The notes under the pieces: model-generated | Seen by the model: only the letters and a program-made list of their open reading frames with translations | What the model was told of the DNA's origin: nothing | Database searches by the model: none | In this document: positions 43,659 to 52,529 of the stretch, one piece after another | Numbering within the stretch: position 1 is the first letter of the stretch | Layout: the number at the start of each line of letters is the position of its first letter | Source: Pedobacter nototheniae | Lineage (GTDB): Bacteria > Bacteroidota > Bacteroidia > Sphingobacteriales > Sphingobacteriaceae | NCBI RefSeq assembly: GCF_004335085.1 | Contig: NZ_RQRS01000018.1 | Coordinates: forward strand, 1-64,000 | Length of the DNA: 64,000 bases | Direction of reading: 5' to 3' | Translations under genes and position numbers: made by a program

Positions 43659-46268
43659 ATGAGTAAAGCCGAACAAAATCGTATTAATCAGCAGTATGCC
43701 AGTCAAAAAGCATGGCTTAAATGGGGTCCATACCTTACCGATCGTCAGTGGGGTACTGTTAGAGAAGATTATAGTCCTGGTGGTGATGCCTGGGATTTTA
43801 CTACTCACGATATGGCAAGGAGCAAGGCATTTAGATGGGGTGAGGAAGGATTAGCGGGCTTAAGTGACGATCAGCAATTGCTTTGTTTGGGCTTGGCTTT
43901 ATGGAATGGTAAGGATGATATTTTAAAAGAACGCCTTTTTGGATTAAATAATGGCCAGGGTAACCACGGTGAGGATGTAAAAGAACTTTATTATTATCTG
44001 GATAATACACCCACGCATAATTACATGCAAATGTTGTATAAATATCCACAAACGGCTTTTCCTTATTCGCAACTTGTAGATGAAAATGCAAAAAGATCAA
44101 GACTGGAGCCTGAATTTGAATTGATGGATACCGGAATATTTGATGAAGACAAGTACTTTGATGTTTTTATCAATTATGCTAAAAATGATGTAGATGATTT
44201 ACTGATTAACTACACCATTTTTAATAGAAGTAATGAAGATGCCCAACTTCATGTTTTGCCACAACTTTGGTATCGTAATAACTGGAGCTGGAATGGTGGC
44301 GCAATAAAACCCGTAATTAGTAGTATAGCACAAGATAAACTACTCTTAGCATCAGAAAAGCTAGGTAAATTATATTGCTATGCAGATGGTGATCCTGAAT
44401 TTTTATTTACCGATAATGAAACCAATAACGAGCGTTTATATCAATCGGCTAATGTTTCAGATTTTGTAAAGGATGGGATTAATGATTATTTAGTAAATGG
44501 AAATAAAACGGCAATAAACCCTGCAAAAACAGGAACTAAGGTAGCCGTGCACTACACAAGGCTGGTTCCTGCGAAGCAAAGCATATGCATAAAGTTAAGG
44601 CTAACAGATAAAAAGTTAAAAGACCCCTTTGAAGATTACGATCAGATTTTTGAAGATCGTAAGCAAGAGGCCAATGAGTTTTACGCCAGTAAGCATGCAG
44701 AAGATAGTAATGATGAAGAAAAAATGCTTCAGCGCCAAGCATGGGCAGGTATTTTATGGAATAAGCAATATTACAATTATGATGTAAATGCATGGCTAAA
44801 AGGCGACGCAGGTTTGCCCAAACCAGCCGATGAAAGATTATGTGGAAGAAATTACCATTGGAGTCATTTTATGGCAAATGATATTATTCTGATGCCCGAT
44901 AAATGGGAGTACCCCTGGTTTGCCGCCTGGGATCTTGCTTTTCATTGCATTGCCCTTGCACCTATTGATCCAGATTTTGCAAAGCAGCAGTTAAGATTAT
45001 TGCTAAATAATAACTATATCCATCCCAACGGTCAATTACCTGCCTATGAGTGGGATTTTACAGATGCAAATCCACCGGTGCACGCATTGGCCTCTTATAA
45101 AGTATATCTGGTTGATAAAAAAGCAAAAGGAACGGGTGATTTAAAATTTTTAGAAGAAGTATTTCAGCGTTTACTCCTCAACTTTACTTGGTGGGTAAAC
45201 CAAAAGGATAGCGAGGGCAACAACATTTTTGAAGGTGGCTTTTTAGGACTTGATAATATTGGGGTATTTAACAGGAGTGAACCTGTACCAGGTGGTGGTT
45301 TTTTAGAACAAGCAGATGGTACCAGCTGGATGGCTATGTATGCTTTAAATATGCTCCAAATAAGTATAGAGCTTGCTCTAAACAATTCGTTATACGAAGA
45401 TATGGCGATAAAATTTGCCGAGCACTTTTTATTCATCGCAGGATCTATTGATAACATGGGCGATCATCACGTAGGCTTATGGGATGATCACGATGGTTTT
45501 TACTATGATTTATTACGTAAACCCGATGGAGATTGGGATAGATTGCGCCTTCGTACCCTGGTTGGATTAATTCCAATGTTTGCTGTAATTGTTTTTAGTG
45601 ATAAAGATTGGAAAGACTTGCCAAAACTTAGAAGCCGATTAGAAGCTTTTATGTTTCAACGGCCAGATTTGGTGCAGCTGGTAAGCCATTGGGAAGATAC
45701 CAGTGGAAATGATAAACATTTGTTCTCGCTTTTACGAGGCCACAGAATGAAAATGCTTTTACGAAGAATGCTTGATACCACTGAATTCCTTTCAGACTAT
45801 GGCATTAGATCAGTTTCTAAAGTTTATGAAACACAACCCTATAGTTATTGGTTAAATGGAAGTGATTATTCAGTAAAATATATTCCCGCAGAAAGTGATA
45901 CAGGCATGTTCGGTGGCAATAGTAACTGGCGTGGTCCAATTTGGATGCCATTAAACTATTTACTGGTTGATGCCTTAAAGCACTTTCACGAATATTATAC
46001 AGATGATTTTAGGGTAGAATATCCAACAGGCTCCAATGAATATTTCTCATTGGCAGAAATTGCAGCCTTACTAAGCAAACGGATGAAAAATTTATTCCTT
46101 AAAAATGAAAAAGGTGAACGTGCGGTGTTTGGAGGTTATCCTAAATTAAACCACGATGAACATTTTAAGGATTATCTTTTGTACTACGAATATTTTAACG
46201 GTGATAACGGCAAAGGGCTTGGTGCTAGCCATCAAACCGGTTGGACAGCATTAATAGCCCTTTTATAA
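43659..46268 (+). CDS. GH63-like glucosidase (MGH1-type)
   Basis: An 869-residue cytosolic protein of the family often annotated as glucosidase, with an N-terminal beta region and a C-terminal (alpha/alpha)6 barrel of the GH63/MGH1 type. Signatures seen: KWGPYLTDRQWGTVREDYSP, WGEEGLAGLSDDQQLLCL, YPWFAAWDLAFHCIALAPID, GQLPAYEWDFTDANPPVH, EQADGTSWMAMYALNML and FGGNSNWRGPIWMPLNYL. The WDLAFH and NWRGPIW blocks are part of the active-site region in GH63 enzymes. No signal peptide. The ATG at 43659 was preferred to one 24 codons upstream that lies in promoter-like sequence. The SDR gene begins 18 bases downstream. Confidence 0.88.
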   Translation: MSKAEQNRINQQYASQKAWLKWGPYLTDRQWGTVREDYSPGGDAWDFTTHDMARSKAFRWGEEGLAGLSDDQQLLCLGLALWNGKDDILKERLFGLNNGQGNHGEDVKELYYYLDNTPTHNYMQMLYKYPQTAFPYSQLVDENAKRSRLEPEFELMDTGIFDEDKYFDVFINYAKNDVDDLLINYTIFNRSNEDAQLHVLPQLWYRNNWSWNGGAIKPVISSIAQDKLLLASEKLGKLYCYADGDPEFLFTDNETNNERLYQSANVSDFVKDGINDYLVNGNKTAINPAKTGTKVAVHYTRLVPAKQSICIKLRLTDKKLKDPFEDYDQIFEDRKQEANEFYASKHAEDSNDEEKMLQRQAWAGILWNKQYYNYDVNAWLKGDAGLPKPADERLCGRNYHWSHFMANDIILMPDKWEYPWFAAWDLAFHCIALAPIDPDFAKQQLRLLLNNNYIHPNGQLPAYEWDFTDANPPVHALASYKVYLVDKKAKGTGDLKFLEEVFQRLLLNFTWWVNQKDSEGNNIFEGGFLGLDNIGVFNRSEPVPGGGFLEQADGTSWMAMYALNMLQISIELALNNSLYEDMAIKFAEHFLFIAGSIDNMGDHHVGLWDDHDGFYYDLLRKPDGDWDRLRLRTLVGLIPMFAVIVFSDKDWKDLPKLRSRLEAFMFQRPDLVQLVSHWEDTSGNDKHLFSLLRGHRMKMLLRRMLDTTEFLSDYGIRSVSKVYETQPYSYWLNGSDYSVKYIPAESDTGMFGGNSNWRGPIWMPLNYLLVDALKHFHEYYTDDFRVEYPTGSNEYFSLAEIAALLSKRMKNLFLKNEKGERAVFGGYPKLNHDEHFKDYLLYYEYFNGDNGKGLGASHQTGWTALIALL

Positions 46269-46286
46269 AACGAATAAAAAATAACA

Positions 46287-47057
46287 ATGGAAAGATTTAA
46301 AAATAAAGTTGCTTTAGTTACCGGAAGCAGTCAAGGCATTGGTGCAGCATGCGCTTTAAGAATGGCAAGCGAGGGTGCTGATATAATTTTAAACGGACGT
46401 ACGTTGGATGATCGTGGAGAAAAGCTAATAGCCCAAATTAATGATATGGGCAGAAAGGCAACTTTTCTTGTTGCAGATATTAGCCAAACACAAAATGTAA
46501 TTAACCTGGTAAACGATGCCATTAAGGTTTATGGAAAATTGGATATTTTGGTAAATAATGCAGGTGTAGAAAAGAACCATAACTTTTGGGAAGTAACCGA
46601 ACAAGAGTATGATTTGGTAATGGATACCAATTTAAAGGGACTTTTTTTTGGAATTCAGGCATTTGCTAAATATTGTATGGATAGTAAAAACCCAGGTACA
46701 GTTGTTAATATGAGTTCGGTGCACGAAGAAATTATCTTTCCGCATTTTGCTGCTTACTGTGCAAGTAAAGGCGGTTTAAAAATGCTGACAAGAAATTTAG
46801 CTACAGAACTTGCTCCATTTAATATTCGAATAAATAATGTTGCACCAGGCGCAATTGCCACTCCAATTAATAAAGCACTAATGGATAACAAAGAACAATT
46901 AAATAATGTGCTTAAAAATATACCGATGAAAAAGTTGGGCGCCCCAGAAGATGTTGCAGCAGTGGTTGCTTTCTTAGCATCAGATGATGCCAAATATGTA
47001 ACCGGCTCTACTTATTTTGTTGATGGCGGCCTAACCTATCATTATGAAGAACAATAA
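46287..47057 (+). CDS. SDR-family oxidoreductase (glucose 1-dehydrogenase-like)
   Basis: A 256-residue classical short-chain dehydrogenase. NAD(P)-binding TGSSQGIGAACAL (12-24), NNAGVEKNH (90-98), and catalytic residues Ser144, Tyr157 and Lys161 (SSVHE, YCASKGG) are all present; the C-terminal YVTGSTYFVDGGLTY is typical. Sequence style is closest to glucose 1-dehydrogenase-like SDRs. It is encoded 18 bases after the GH63 glucosidase, which fits oxidation of glucose released by that enzyme, though this link is inferred. Other sugar or alcohol substrates are possible. Confidence 0.88.
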   Translation: MERFKNKVALVTGSSQGIGAACALRMASEGADIILNGRTLDDRGEKLIAQINDMGRKATFLVADISQTQNVINLVNDAIKVYGKLDILVNNAGVEKNHNFWEVTEQEYDLVMDTNLKGLFFGIQAFAKYCMDSKNPGTVVNMSSVHEEIIFPHFAAYCASKGGLKMLTRNLATELAPFNIRINNVAPGAIATPINKALMDNKEQLNNVLKNIPMKKLGAPEDVAAVVAFLASDDAKYVTGSTYFVDGGLTYHYEEQ

Positions 47058-47133
47058 AAAAGGCTATTAAACTCGTTTCAGCAACCCTAAGGTTTTATAA
47101 ATTGATTATATTCGATTATAAAATCATCTATCT

Positions 47134-47364
47134 ATGTCATTTCAAGGGTATTTAAAAACCATTAAGGAAAAAACAGGACTTACCGCTGCAGATTTTAAAG
47201 TTAAAGCCGCAGAAAAAAGCTTTACAGAAAATGATATTCTTAAGGCCAACATAAAAGCAGGTGATGTGGTAAGTTGGCTAAAGGCTGATTATGACCTCGG
47301 TCATGGTCATGCAATGGCGATTTATGCCTTGCTTAAAGGAATTAAAAACGAAGACAGCCAATAA
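47134..47364 (+). CDS. DUF4287 domain protein
   Basis: A 76-residue protein with the DUF4287 pattern: SFQGYLKTIKEKTGLTAADF, then ILKANIKAGDVVSWLKADYD and LGHGHAMAIYALLKG. The family is a small helical domain, sometimes paired with DUF1801/DUF5655 domains, without known function. The gene stands alone between the SDR and the alpha/beta hydrolase. Confidence 0.85.
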   Translation: MSFQGYLKTIKEKTGLTAADFKVKAAEKSFTENDILKANIKAGDVVSWLKADYDLGHGHAMAIYALLKGIKNEDSQ

Positions 47365-47446
47365 AATCTGATCATCTAAAAAAATAATTTACTTAAAACT
47401 GTAAGAAACTTTAATAAAGACTTACTAAGAAGTAAATAATAAAAAG

Positions 47447-48337
47447 ATGAAAAAGAAAATTTTAATAATTCCTGTAATCCTTATTGCCACACTACTAATA
47501 GTTAGCAATGTTTTTGCTCAAACTGTTGGTACAAAAACTTTTGATGTTAAAGTAACAGGCAAAGGGCAACCCATGTTATTTATACCAGGTTTAACTTGTA
47601 GCGGTGCCGTTTGGGATGAAACCGTAAGCAAATACAGCAAAAATTATCAATGTTACGTATTTACACTTGCTGGCTATGCAGGGCAAGTTCCAATTGCAAA
47701 AACACCCTATTTAGATGCCTATAAGGATGCAATTATCCAATATATAAAGGATAAAAAGTTGAATAACGTTATTTTGGTTGGTCACTCAATTGGCGGCTTT
47801 TTATCGTTGCGTATTGCTATAGAATTACAGGAGCACCTGCAAAAAGTTATTATTGTTGATGCCCTTCCATTTTTTGCAGGTATGACTAATCCAAACGCTA
47901 AAAACGGTTTTAATGAGGAGGAAGCTAAAAAGGCTTTTGCTGAATTTGAAAAAATGGATAACGCTGCATTTAAGGCAAGCCAGCTAAATACAGCAAAGTT
48001 TTTATGTGCCGATTCCACAAAGTGGGATAGGATTGCAACCTGGGGAGTAAACTCCGATCGTAAAACCGTTGCTTACAGTATGTACGAAATGTTGGGTAAC
48101 GATATGCGCCAAAATATTGCCACTATTAAAGTACCTGTTTTAGTTATGGCAGCATTTGCACCCACCGCACAATACCCAGGTTTTACTAAAGATTATGTTT
48201 TATCGGCCTATAAACAACAATATCAAGCTTGCAAAACCTGTGTGGTTGATGTAACACCATCATCTAAACATTTTATTATGTACGATGCTCCTCAGTGGTT
48301 TTTTAGTGAAATTGATGCCTTTATTAAAGCAAATTAA
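47447..48337 (+). CDS. Secreted alpha/beta hydrolase
   Basis: A 296-residue exported hydrolase: signal peptide (about 1-24, ending NVFAQ), oxyanion region FIPGLTCSG, nucleophile elbow VGHSIGG with Ser114, and a late catalytic His275 in SSKHFIMYD. The catalytic Asp is probably in a region between 215 and 245. Substrate unknown (ester, lactone or amide). The sigma-factor gene starts 12 bases downstream, so hydrolase, sigma factor and the following membrane protein form one operon. It may be an effector of that regulatory pair. Confidence 0.88.
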   Translation: MKKKILIIPVILIATLLIVSNVFAQTVGTKTFDVKVTGKGQPMLFIPGLTCSGAVWDETVSKYSKNYQCYVFTLAGYAGQVPIAKTPYLDAYKDAIIQYIKDKKLNNVILVGHSIGGFLSLRIAIELQEHLQKVIIVDALPFFAGMTNPNAKNGFNEEEAKKAFAEFEKMDNAAFKASQLNTAKFLCADSTKWDRIATWGVNSDRKTVAYSMYEMLGNDMRQNIATIKVPVLVMAAFAPTAQYPGFTKDYVLSAYKQQYQACKTCVVDVTPSSKHFIMYDAPQWFFSEIDAFIKAN

Positions 48338-48349
48338 TTCATTTATAAA

Positions 48350-48853
48350 ATGCCAGATAAGCAGGAAGAAGAATTTAATGAGTTGGTTAAAAGTAACCAC
48401 GCAAGTATTTACAGAATTTGCAGGGCTTATCTTTATGATGTTTCACATGCAAATGATCTTTATCAGGAAATTTTATTCCAAATATGGAAAAGCATGCACA
48501 ATTTTAAGGGCAAGGCTAAGGTAAGCACCTGGATTTATCGGGTGGCAGTTAACACCGCAATTACCTACAATTTGAAAAATAAAAAATTCAATTATGAATC
48601 CCTGCCCGATCAAATTCAATTTCCTTATGAAGATACCATGCCGCAAAAGCTTGAACAAGAAATGCAGTTAGATCATTTAAGGTATTGCATTAGTAAGCTC
48701 GAAGCAGAAAACAGACTCATCATATCCTTAGTACTAGAGAATAGAAGTTATAAAGATATTGCCGAAATAACTGGAACAAACGTTAACCAGGTGGGCGTAA
48801 AAATTAATCGGATTAAAGCACAGTTGCTTAAACTTATGCAATTAAAAAAATAA
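48350..48853 (+). CDS. ECF RNA polymerase sigma factor
   Basis: A 167-residue sigma-70 family factor. Region 2 (about 10-80): IYRICRAYLYDVSHANDLYQ, EILFQIWKSMHNFKG, KVSTWIYRVAVNTAITY. Region 4 (about 105-165): LRYCISKLEAENRLIISLVL, YKDIAEITGTNVNQVGVKIN. It is the second gene of a three-gene operon and shares one base with the next gene (TAATG), so translation is coupled. The following four-helix membrane protein is its likely anti-sigma factor. This is the second ECF module in the window. Confidence 0.93.
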   Translation: MPDKQEEEFNELVKSNHASIYRICRAYLYDVSHANDLYQEILFQIWKSMHNFKGKAKVSTWIYRVAVNTAITYNLKNKKFNYESLPDQIQFPYEDTMPQKLEQEMQLDHLRYCISKLEAENRLIISLVLENRSYKDIAEITGTNVNQVGVKINRIKAQLLKLMQLKK

Positions 48854-49455
48854 TGAATTTCGACGACATTCAAAAAAGCTGGCAGGCACAACCCGTGCAA
48901 GTCAACATGGATAATAAAGTACTCAATGCCCAAAAAGATAGATGGCAAAAAAATCAGCAGAAGCTTTTTAAGGTTAATATTTGCATGAGCCTGGGCTTTT
49001 TAGCCGCAATGATAGTAATTGGTTGGGTATATTTTTCTTTCAAGGCAGAATATGGCTTACCCTTTAAAATTAGTATTGCCACCGTTTATACATTAATGAT
49101 TGTGTTTTTAGTAATCAGCTGGAGAAGCTATTCCTTTAAAAAGAGAAATATCGATGATTCTAGTCAGAAATATATTCAACAACAAATTAAAATGCTCAAA
49201 TGGCAAAAAGATGTAATTACAAAATACACTTGGTTTTACATTGTACTGCTGTGGCTGGCAATGGTAATGTACATTTTGGAAATTACTTTAAAAGGAACCC
49301 CAACCTTTAGGTATACTGCCTTAGCCATTACTACCTTGTACATGTTTGGAATTACCTGGTGGAATAGATTAAGAAAGCAGAAAAAACAACTGATAGAAAT
49401 AAATGAATTAATTGCCGATTTGGAAAGTATAAGGCAAGGATTAAATAACGGGTAG
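48853..49455 (+). CDS. Four-helix membrane protein, probable anti-sigma factor
   Basis: A 200-residue protein starting MNFDDIQKSWQAQPVQ, followed by four hydrophobic helices (about 42-62, 70-92, 125-145, 150-168) and a cytosolic helical C-terminus. Sequences beginning with a D(D/E)(I/L)xxxWQxQ-like motif and directly downstream of an ECF gene are, in my experience, common anti-sigma candidates in Bacteroidota. No zinc-binding anti-sigma motif is present. The one-base overlap with the sigma gene strongly supports a regulatory partnership. The function is inferred from context. Confidence 0.7.
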   Translation: MNFDDIQKSWQAQPVQVNMDNKVLNAQKDRWQKNQQKLFKVNICMSLGFLAAMIVIGWVYFSFKAEYGLPFKISIATVYTLMIVFLVISWRSYSFKKRNIDDSSQKYIQQQIKMLKWQKDVITKYTWFYIVLLWLAMVMYILEITLKGTPTFRYTALAITTLYMFGITWWNRLRKQKKQLIEINELIADLESIRQGLNNG

Positions 49456-49576
49456 AAAATTAAGCGATAACCATTTCTGTTAATATGGGGAAGAAGCCTA
49501 AAATAGAAAGGTTTTAAAAACGAATCTTTTTATTGAAGCCCTGAATCATTAACTTCGCCCAAAATTAATTGAGCGC

Positions 49577-50920
49577 ATGGAGTGGAAATATTTACTATCA
49601 AATAAAAGGTACGGACAAGAACAGTATGGCGCCAGCACGGATAGGGCACGTTCTGATTTTCAGCGTGACTATGACCGATTAATATTTTCTTCACCCTTTC
49701 GCCGTTTGCAAAATAAAACTCAGGTTTTCCCGCTGCCGGGGAGTGTATTTGTACACAACCGCCTAACGCATAGTTTGGAGGTAGCGAGTGTAGCCCGCTC
49801 TATGGCTAATATTTTTTTAAACACTGTTGAGGAGAAAAACCCACAGCTAATTAAAGAAGTGCCTTTAATTAATGAAGTTGGAAACATTGTGGCTGCAGCT
49901 GCATTGGCTCATGATTTAGGTAACCCTGCCTTTGGGCATTCTGGTGAAGCCGCCATTTCAAGATATTTTACAGATGGTGATGGAAAGGTTTATCAAAAGG
50001 AAATGTCCGAATCGCAATGGCACGATTTAATTAATTTTGAGGGAAATGCCAATGCCATCCGCATTTTAACACATCCGCTAAAAGGTAAAGGGAATGATGC
50101 CTACGCCTTAACCTATTCTACTTTAGCCTCAATAGCAAAATACCCTTGCGCATCTATCGCTGGCAAACAAAAAGGAATGCTGCACAGAAAAAAATATGGC
50201 TTTTTTCAATCTGAAGAAGAAACATTTAAAAAAATTGCTGCAGAACTTAAGCTTGAAAAAGAAGAAGGTGAACACCTAATTTATAAGCGCCATCCGTTAG
50301 TGTATTTGGTAGAGGCTGCAGATGATATTTGCTATAGTATAATTGATTTGGAAGACGCCCATCGTTTAAAAATTCTTTCTTATGAGGAAGTAAAAGGGTA
50401 TTTGTTGCCTTTTGCCAATTCAAAAACAATAGAAAATAGGCTTAAAAACGATTACGAAGATGATGATGCTAAAATAGGTTTGCTGCGTGCAAAAGCTATA
50501 AATACCCTAACAGTAACCTGTGCCGAAATTTTTTATAGAGAACAGGAAAGTTTGTTAAGAGGCGATTTAAACCAAAGCTTGACGGATTTAATTCCCGAGC
50601 CTTACCTTTCTGCATGGAAAGCTGTTGAAAAAGTTTCAGTAGAACGTATTTATAATTTCTCATCGGTAATCCAGAAAGAAGTTGCAGGTTATAAAATTAT
50701 GGCTGGCTTGCTCGAAGAATTTGTACCAGCATTAATTAATAACAATACCCACTACTATAAAAAGCTTGTTAAACTTATTCCAAAACAATACCATACAGAT
50801 TTAACTGATATTTACTCAAGAACACAAAGTGTATTGGATTTTGTATCGGGTATGACAGATTTATACGCTGTTGATTTATATCGAAATATTAAGGGAATTT
50901 CTTTTCCTTCAGAAACGTAA
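49577..50920 (+). CDS. dgt: Deoxyguanosinetriphosphate triphosphohydrolase (dGTPase)
   Basis: A 447-residue HD-domain enzyme that cleaves dGTP (and often other dNTPs) to deoxynucleoside and triphosphate. Metal ligands of the HD fold are visible: His65 in NRLTHSLEVASVARS and His112-Asp113 in AHDLGNPAFGHSGE (with His121). SPFRRLQNKTQVFPLP at the start and EAADDICYSIIDLEDAHRL in the middle are family signatures. Length fits the dGTPase type. dNTPases of this group can limit phage growth as well as balance pools; nothing here shows that role. Confidence 0.93.
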   Translation: MEWKYLLSNKRYGQEQYGASTDRARSDFQRDYDRLIFSSPFRRLQNKTQVFPLPGSVFVHNRLTHSLEVASVARSMANIFLNTVEEKNPQLIKEVPLINEVGNIVAAAALAHDLGNPAFGHSGEAAISRYFTDGDGKVYQKEMSESQWHDLINFEGNANAIRILTHPLKGKGNDAYALTYSTLASIAKYPCASIAGKQKGMLHRKKYGFFQSEEETFKKIAAELKLEKEEGEHLIYKRHPLVYLVEAADDICYSIIDLEDAHRLKILSYEEVKGYLLPFANSKTIENRLKNDYEDDDAKIGLLRAKAINTLTVTCAEIFYREQESLLRGDLNQSLTDLIPEPYLSAWKAVEKVSVERIYNFSSVIQKEVAGYKIMAGLLEEFVPALINNNTHYYKKLVKLIPKQYHTDLTDIYSRTQSVLDFVSGMTDLYAVDLYRNIKGISFPSET

Positions 50921-51140
50921 GGTAGGATATTCTGACGATGGTATTTTTTTTAGCCATATAAGAGATTCAAGAACATTTAAGGCTAAGTATTTACAACAGA
51001 AGAAAAGCTAAGCTACCGCATGCTAAAGCTTGGAGTACCTGTAATTTTTACCTGTGGTTGGGTATTATCACTGCACCATCTAAATGTGATCTAAGTAACG
51101 TTTTAGGATGTGATTATATACGGTTGGTGATATACACACC
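50921..51140. other. Intergenic region left of the tandem repeat array
   Basis: A spacer after dgt with a T8 run at 50944-50951 and no convincing hairpin or gene. It leads directly into the 21-bp repeat array. Confidence 0.4.
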
Positions 51141-51630
51141 CAACTGCAAACCTCAAACTGTGTACTGCAAGTTCTAAACTGTCTACTGCCAATCTAAAAC
51201 TACCTACTACAATTATAAAACTATCTACTGAAGGCTTAAAATTATTAATTACGATTTCAATACCATCAACTGCAAACCTAAAACTATCTACTAAAAGTTT
51301 AAAGCGTTTAATTACGAGACCAATACTGTTTACAGAAAGTTTAAAACTGTCAATTACTAAACCTAAACTGTATACTGCAAGTTCTAAACTGTCAATTGCT
51401 AAACCTAAACTGTCAATTGCAAGTTCTAAACTGTCAACTGCAAACCTCAAACTGTCTACTGCAAGTTCTAAACTGTCAAGTGCAAACCCTAAACTGTCAA
51501 GTGCAAACCTAAAACTGTCAACTGCAAGTTTTAAACTATCAACTGCAAACCTTAAACTGTTAACTAAAAGGATAGAGCTACCTGCTAATATCAAGCATTC
51601 TTTGTATATAAACCTGTATTGGAGCGGCAT
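51103..51630 (-). CDS. Possible repeat protein encoded across the 21-bp array (175 aa)
   Basis: The minus strand has an uninterrupted frame through the array. It reads as heptads of the form S-[LFI]-x-[LFI]-[AVS]-[VI]-D, for instance SLELAVD and SFKLSVN, ending CVYHQPYIITS. Diverged units keep hydrophobic residues at the same three positions even where two bases of a codon changed (TTG to ATT, TTT to ATC). Against it: the only ATG upstream (at 51630) lies inside a dispersed repeat element, no signal peptide is seen, and 21-bp units keep a frame open by arithmetic. A real protein is possible but unproven. Confidence 0.3.
   Translation of the reverse strand: MPLQYRFIYKECLILAGSSILLVNSLRFAVDSLKLAVDSFRFALDSLGFALDSLELAVDSLRFAVDSLELAIDSLGLAIDSLELAVYSLGLVIDSFKLSVNSIGLVIKRFKLLVDSFRFAVDGIEIVINNFKPSVDSFIIVVGSFRLAVDSLELAVHSLRFAVGCVYHQPYIITS
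51141..51581. repeat. 21-bp tandem repeat array, about 21 units
   Basis: Units of exactly 21 bases with consensus close to CAACTGCAAACCTCAAACTGT. Two main variants alternate in parts (CAAACCT and CAAGTTCT centres). Units near the right half are nearly identical, those at about 51183-51340 are the most diverged. Spacing stays at 21 throughout, so insertions or deletions that break the period are absent. No spacers of different sequence occur, which excludes a CRISPR array. Flanked by dgt and a membrane-protein gene. Confidence 0.85.
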
Positions 51631-51757
51631 CCCCGATTTTTTCTATCGGAATAAAGCGGAAAGCAGGGCAAACCGTTACCGAAGTACTTCGGACATTAAT
51701 TTCCAAAAAAAGGAATATAAAATGAATCCGGTTAGCCCTGCAAACTCCAATTATGGT
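51582..51757. other. Intergenic region right of the repeat array
   Basis: Holds the second copy of the dispersed element (51621-51674) and a 14-bp perfect palindrome CCGAAGTACTTCGG at 51679-51692. An open frame on the plus strand that runs into the next gene is only an antisense shadow. Confidence 0.5.
51621..51674. repeat. Dispersed intergenic element, copy 2
   Basis: Read on the minus strand it gives CGGTTTGCCCTGCTTTCC, then CCGATAGAAAAAATCGG (hairpin at 51633-51649) and GATGCCG, which parallels the words at 8822-8873. The copies share the hairpin stem CCGAT/ATCGG, the GCTTTCC word and the order, with small length changes between. Confidence 0.5.
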
Positions 51758-52369
51758 TTAGCGGCCTTTAGCTTCATCCCATTTATTGCGCTCATCCTGC
51801 AACTCACGGGCAAGCTTACGCTCTTTCTCGTTCGCTTTAGCCTTATAATTTTGATATTCGGTATTTATCTCCTCGTAAAGCTGAGTTCTATGTTTAGCTT
51901 CCAATATGTTTTTAGTAGAACGAGCAATTACAATAAACAATGCAATAGCTAAAACTGCAATTATAGACCAAACAATAATGTTATAAGTACCCTTGGTAAA
52001 TGAAATGCCTAAAAATTTAATTTCATTAACCATCGCATTGGCGCCCGCAAGCGAACTCTCTTTACCTGTAACCTCACCTTTTAAACCTGCAATAGTTGTC
52101 GCCTGGCTTTTAATTTCCTGTTTGGCCTCTACCAACTGTTTACGTTCTTTTTTTAAAGTATCAGTTACGCTTTTCCACACGGATGATAACCTCGATGGAT
52201 TAATCAACCTAGCCCCATACAGGCTTTTCGATTTTGATAACATGAACTGGTACTGCCCGTTTAAGGATGGATCTGCGTTTTTAGTTGTATCCTGTTGGGC
52301 TTGGGCAAACGTGCTGTTAAGCATAAGTAATGCCACTAAACAATAAAGGATGTGTTTAAATTTTTGCAT
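51758..52369 (-). CDS. Membrane protein with coiled coil, unknown function (203 aa)
   Basis: A signal peptide (about 1-24, ending TFAQAQ) is followed by a hydrophilic part, a coiled-coil-like stretch (about 65-110: TDTLKKERKQLVEAKQEIKS, GLKGEVTGKESSLAGANAMV), one membrane helix (about 130-150: IIVWSIIAVLAIALFIVIA) and a long charged helix to the end (EINTEYQNYKAKANEKERKL). Similar proteins in Bacteroidota have been labelled tRNA (guanine-N1)-methyltransferase, but no SAM or SPOUT motif is visible, so I reject that name. A structural role across the periplasm is possible. Confidence 0.75.
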   Translation of the reverse strand: MQKFKHILYCLVALLMLNSTFAQAQQDTTKNADPSLNGQYQFMLSKSKSLYGARLINPSRLSSVWKSVTDTLKKERKQLVEAKQEIKSQATTIAGLKGEVTGKESSLAGANAMVNEIKFLGISFTKGTYNIIVWSIIAVLAIALFIVIARSTKNILEAKHRTQLYEEINTEYQNYKAKANEKERKLARELQDERNKWDEAKGR

Positions 52370-52529
52370 AGTTTAAATATAGGTGTTAAATCGTAAAACT
52401 ACATTTTTATAAGTTCTTGGCTAATCAAATCTCGTATTGATTTGCCTTCAAATCATAAAAAGTTTTTCTACCTCATGTTTAAAATAACAATTTTATCTAA
52501 GTTTTATTATAAAATTATTTGCGATAGAG

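Noticed and set aside
49577..50920. Phage-defence role for the dGTPase
   Set aside because: The protein looks like a housekeeping dGTPase and there are no defence genes around it.
51141..51581. CRISPR-like array
   Set aside because: Units repeat every 21 bases without unique spacers between them, and no cas genes are in the window.
51602..51952. Plus-strand open frame of 116 codons
   Set aside because: It runs through the dispersed element and then antisense into the 203-residue membrane protein, which has a signal peptide and a coiled coil; no family or start context supports the plus-strand frame.
51758..52369. tRNA (guanine-N1)-methyltransferase label
   Set aside because: Such names exist for similar proteins, but the sequence has a signal peptide, coiled coil and membrane helix, and no SPOUT or SAM-binding motif.
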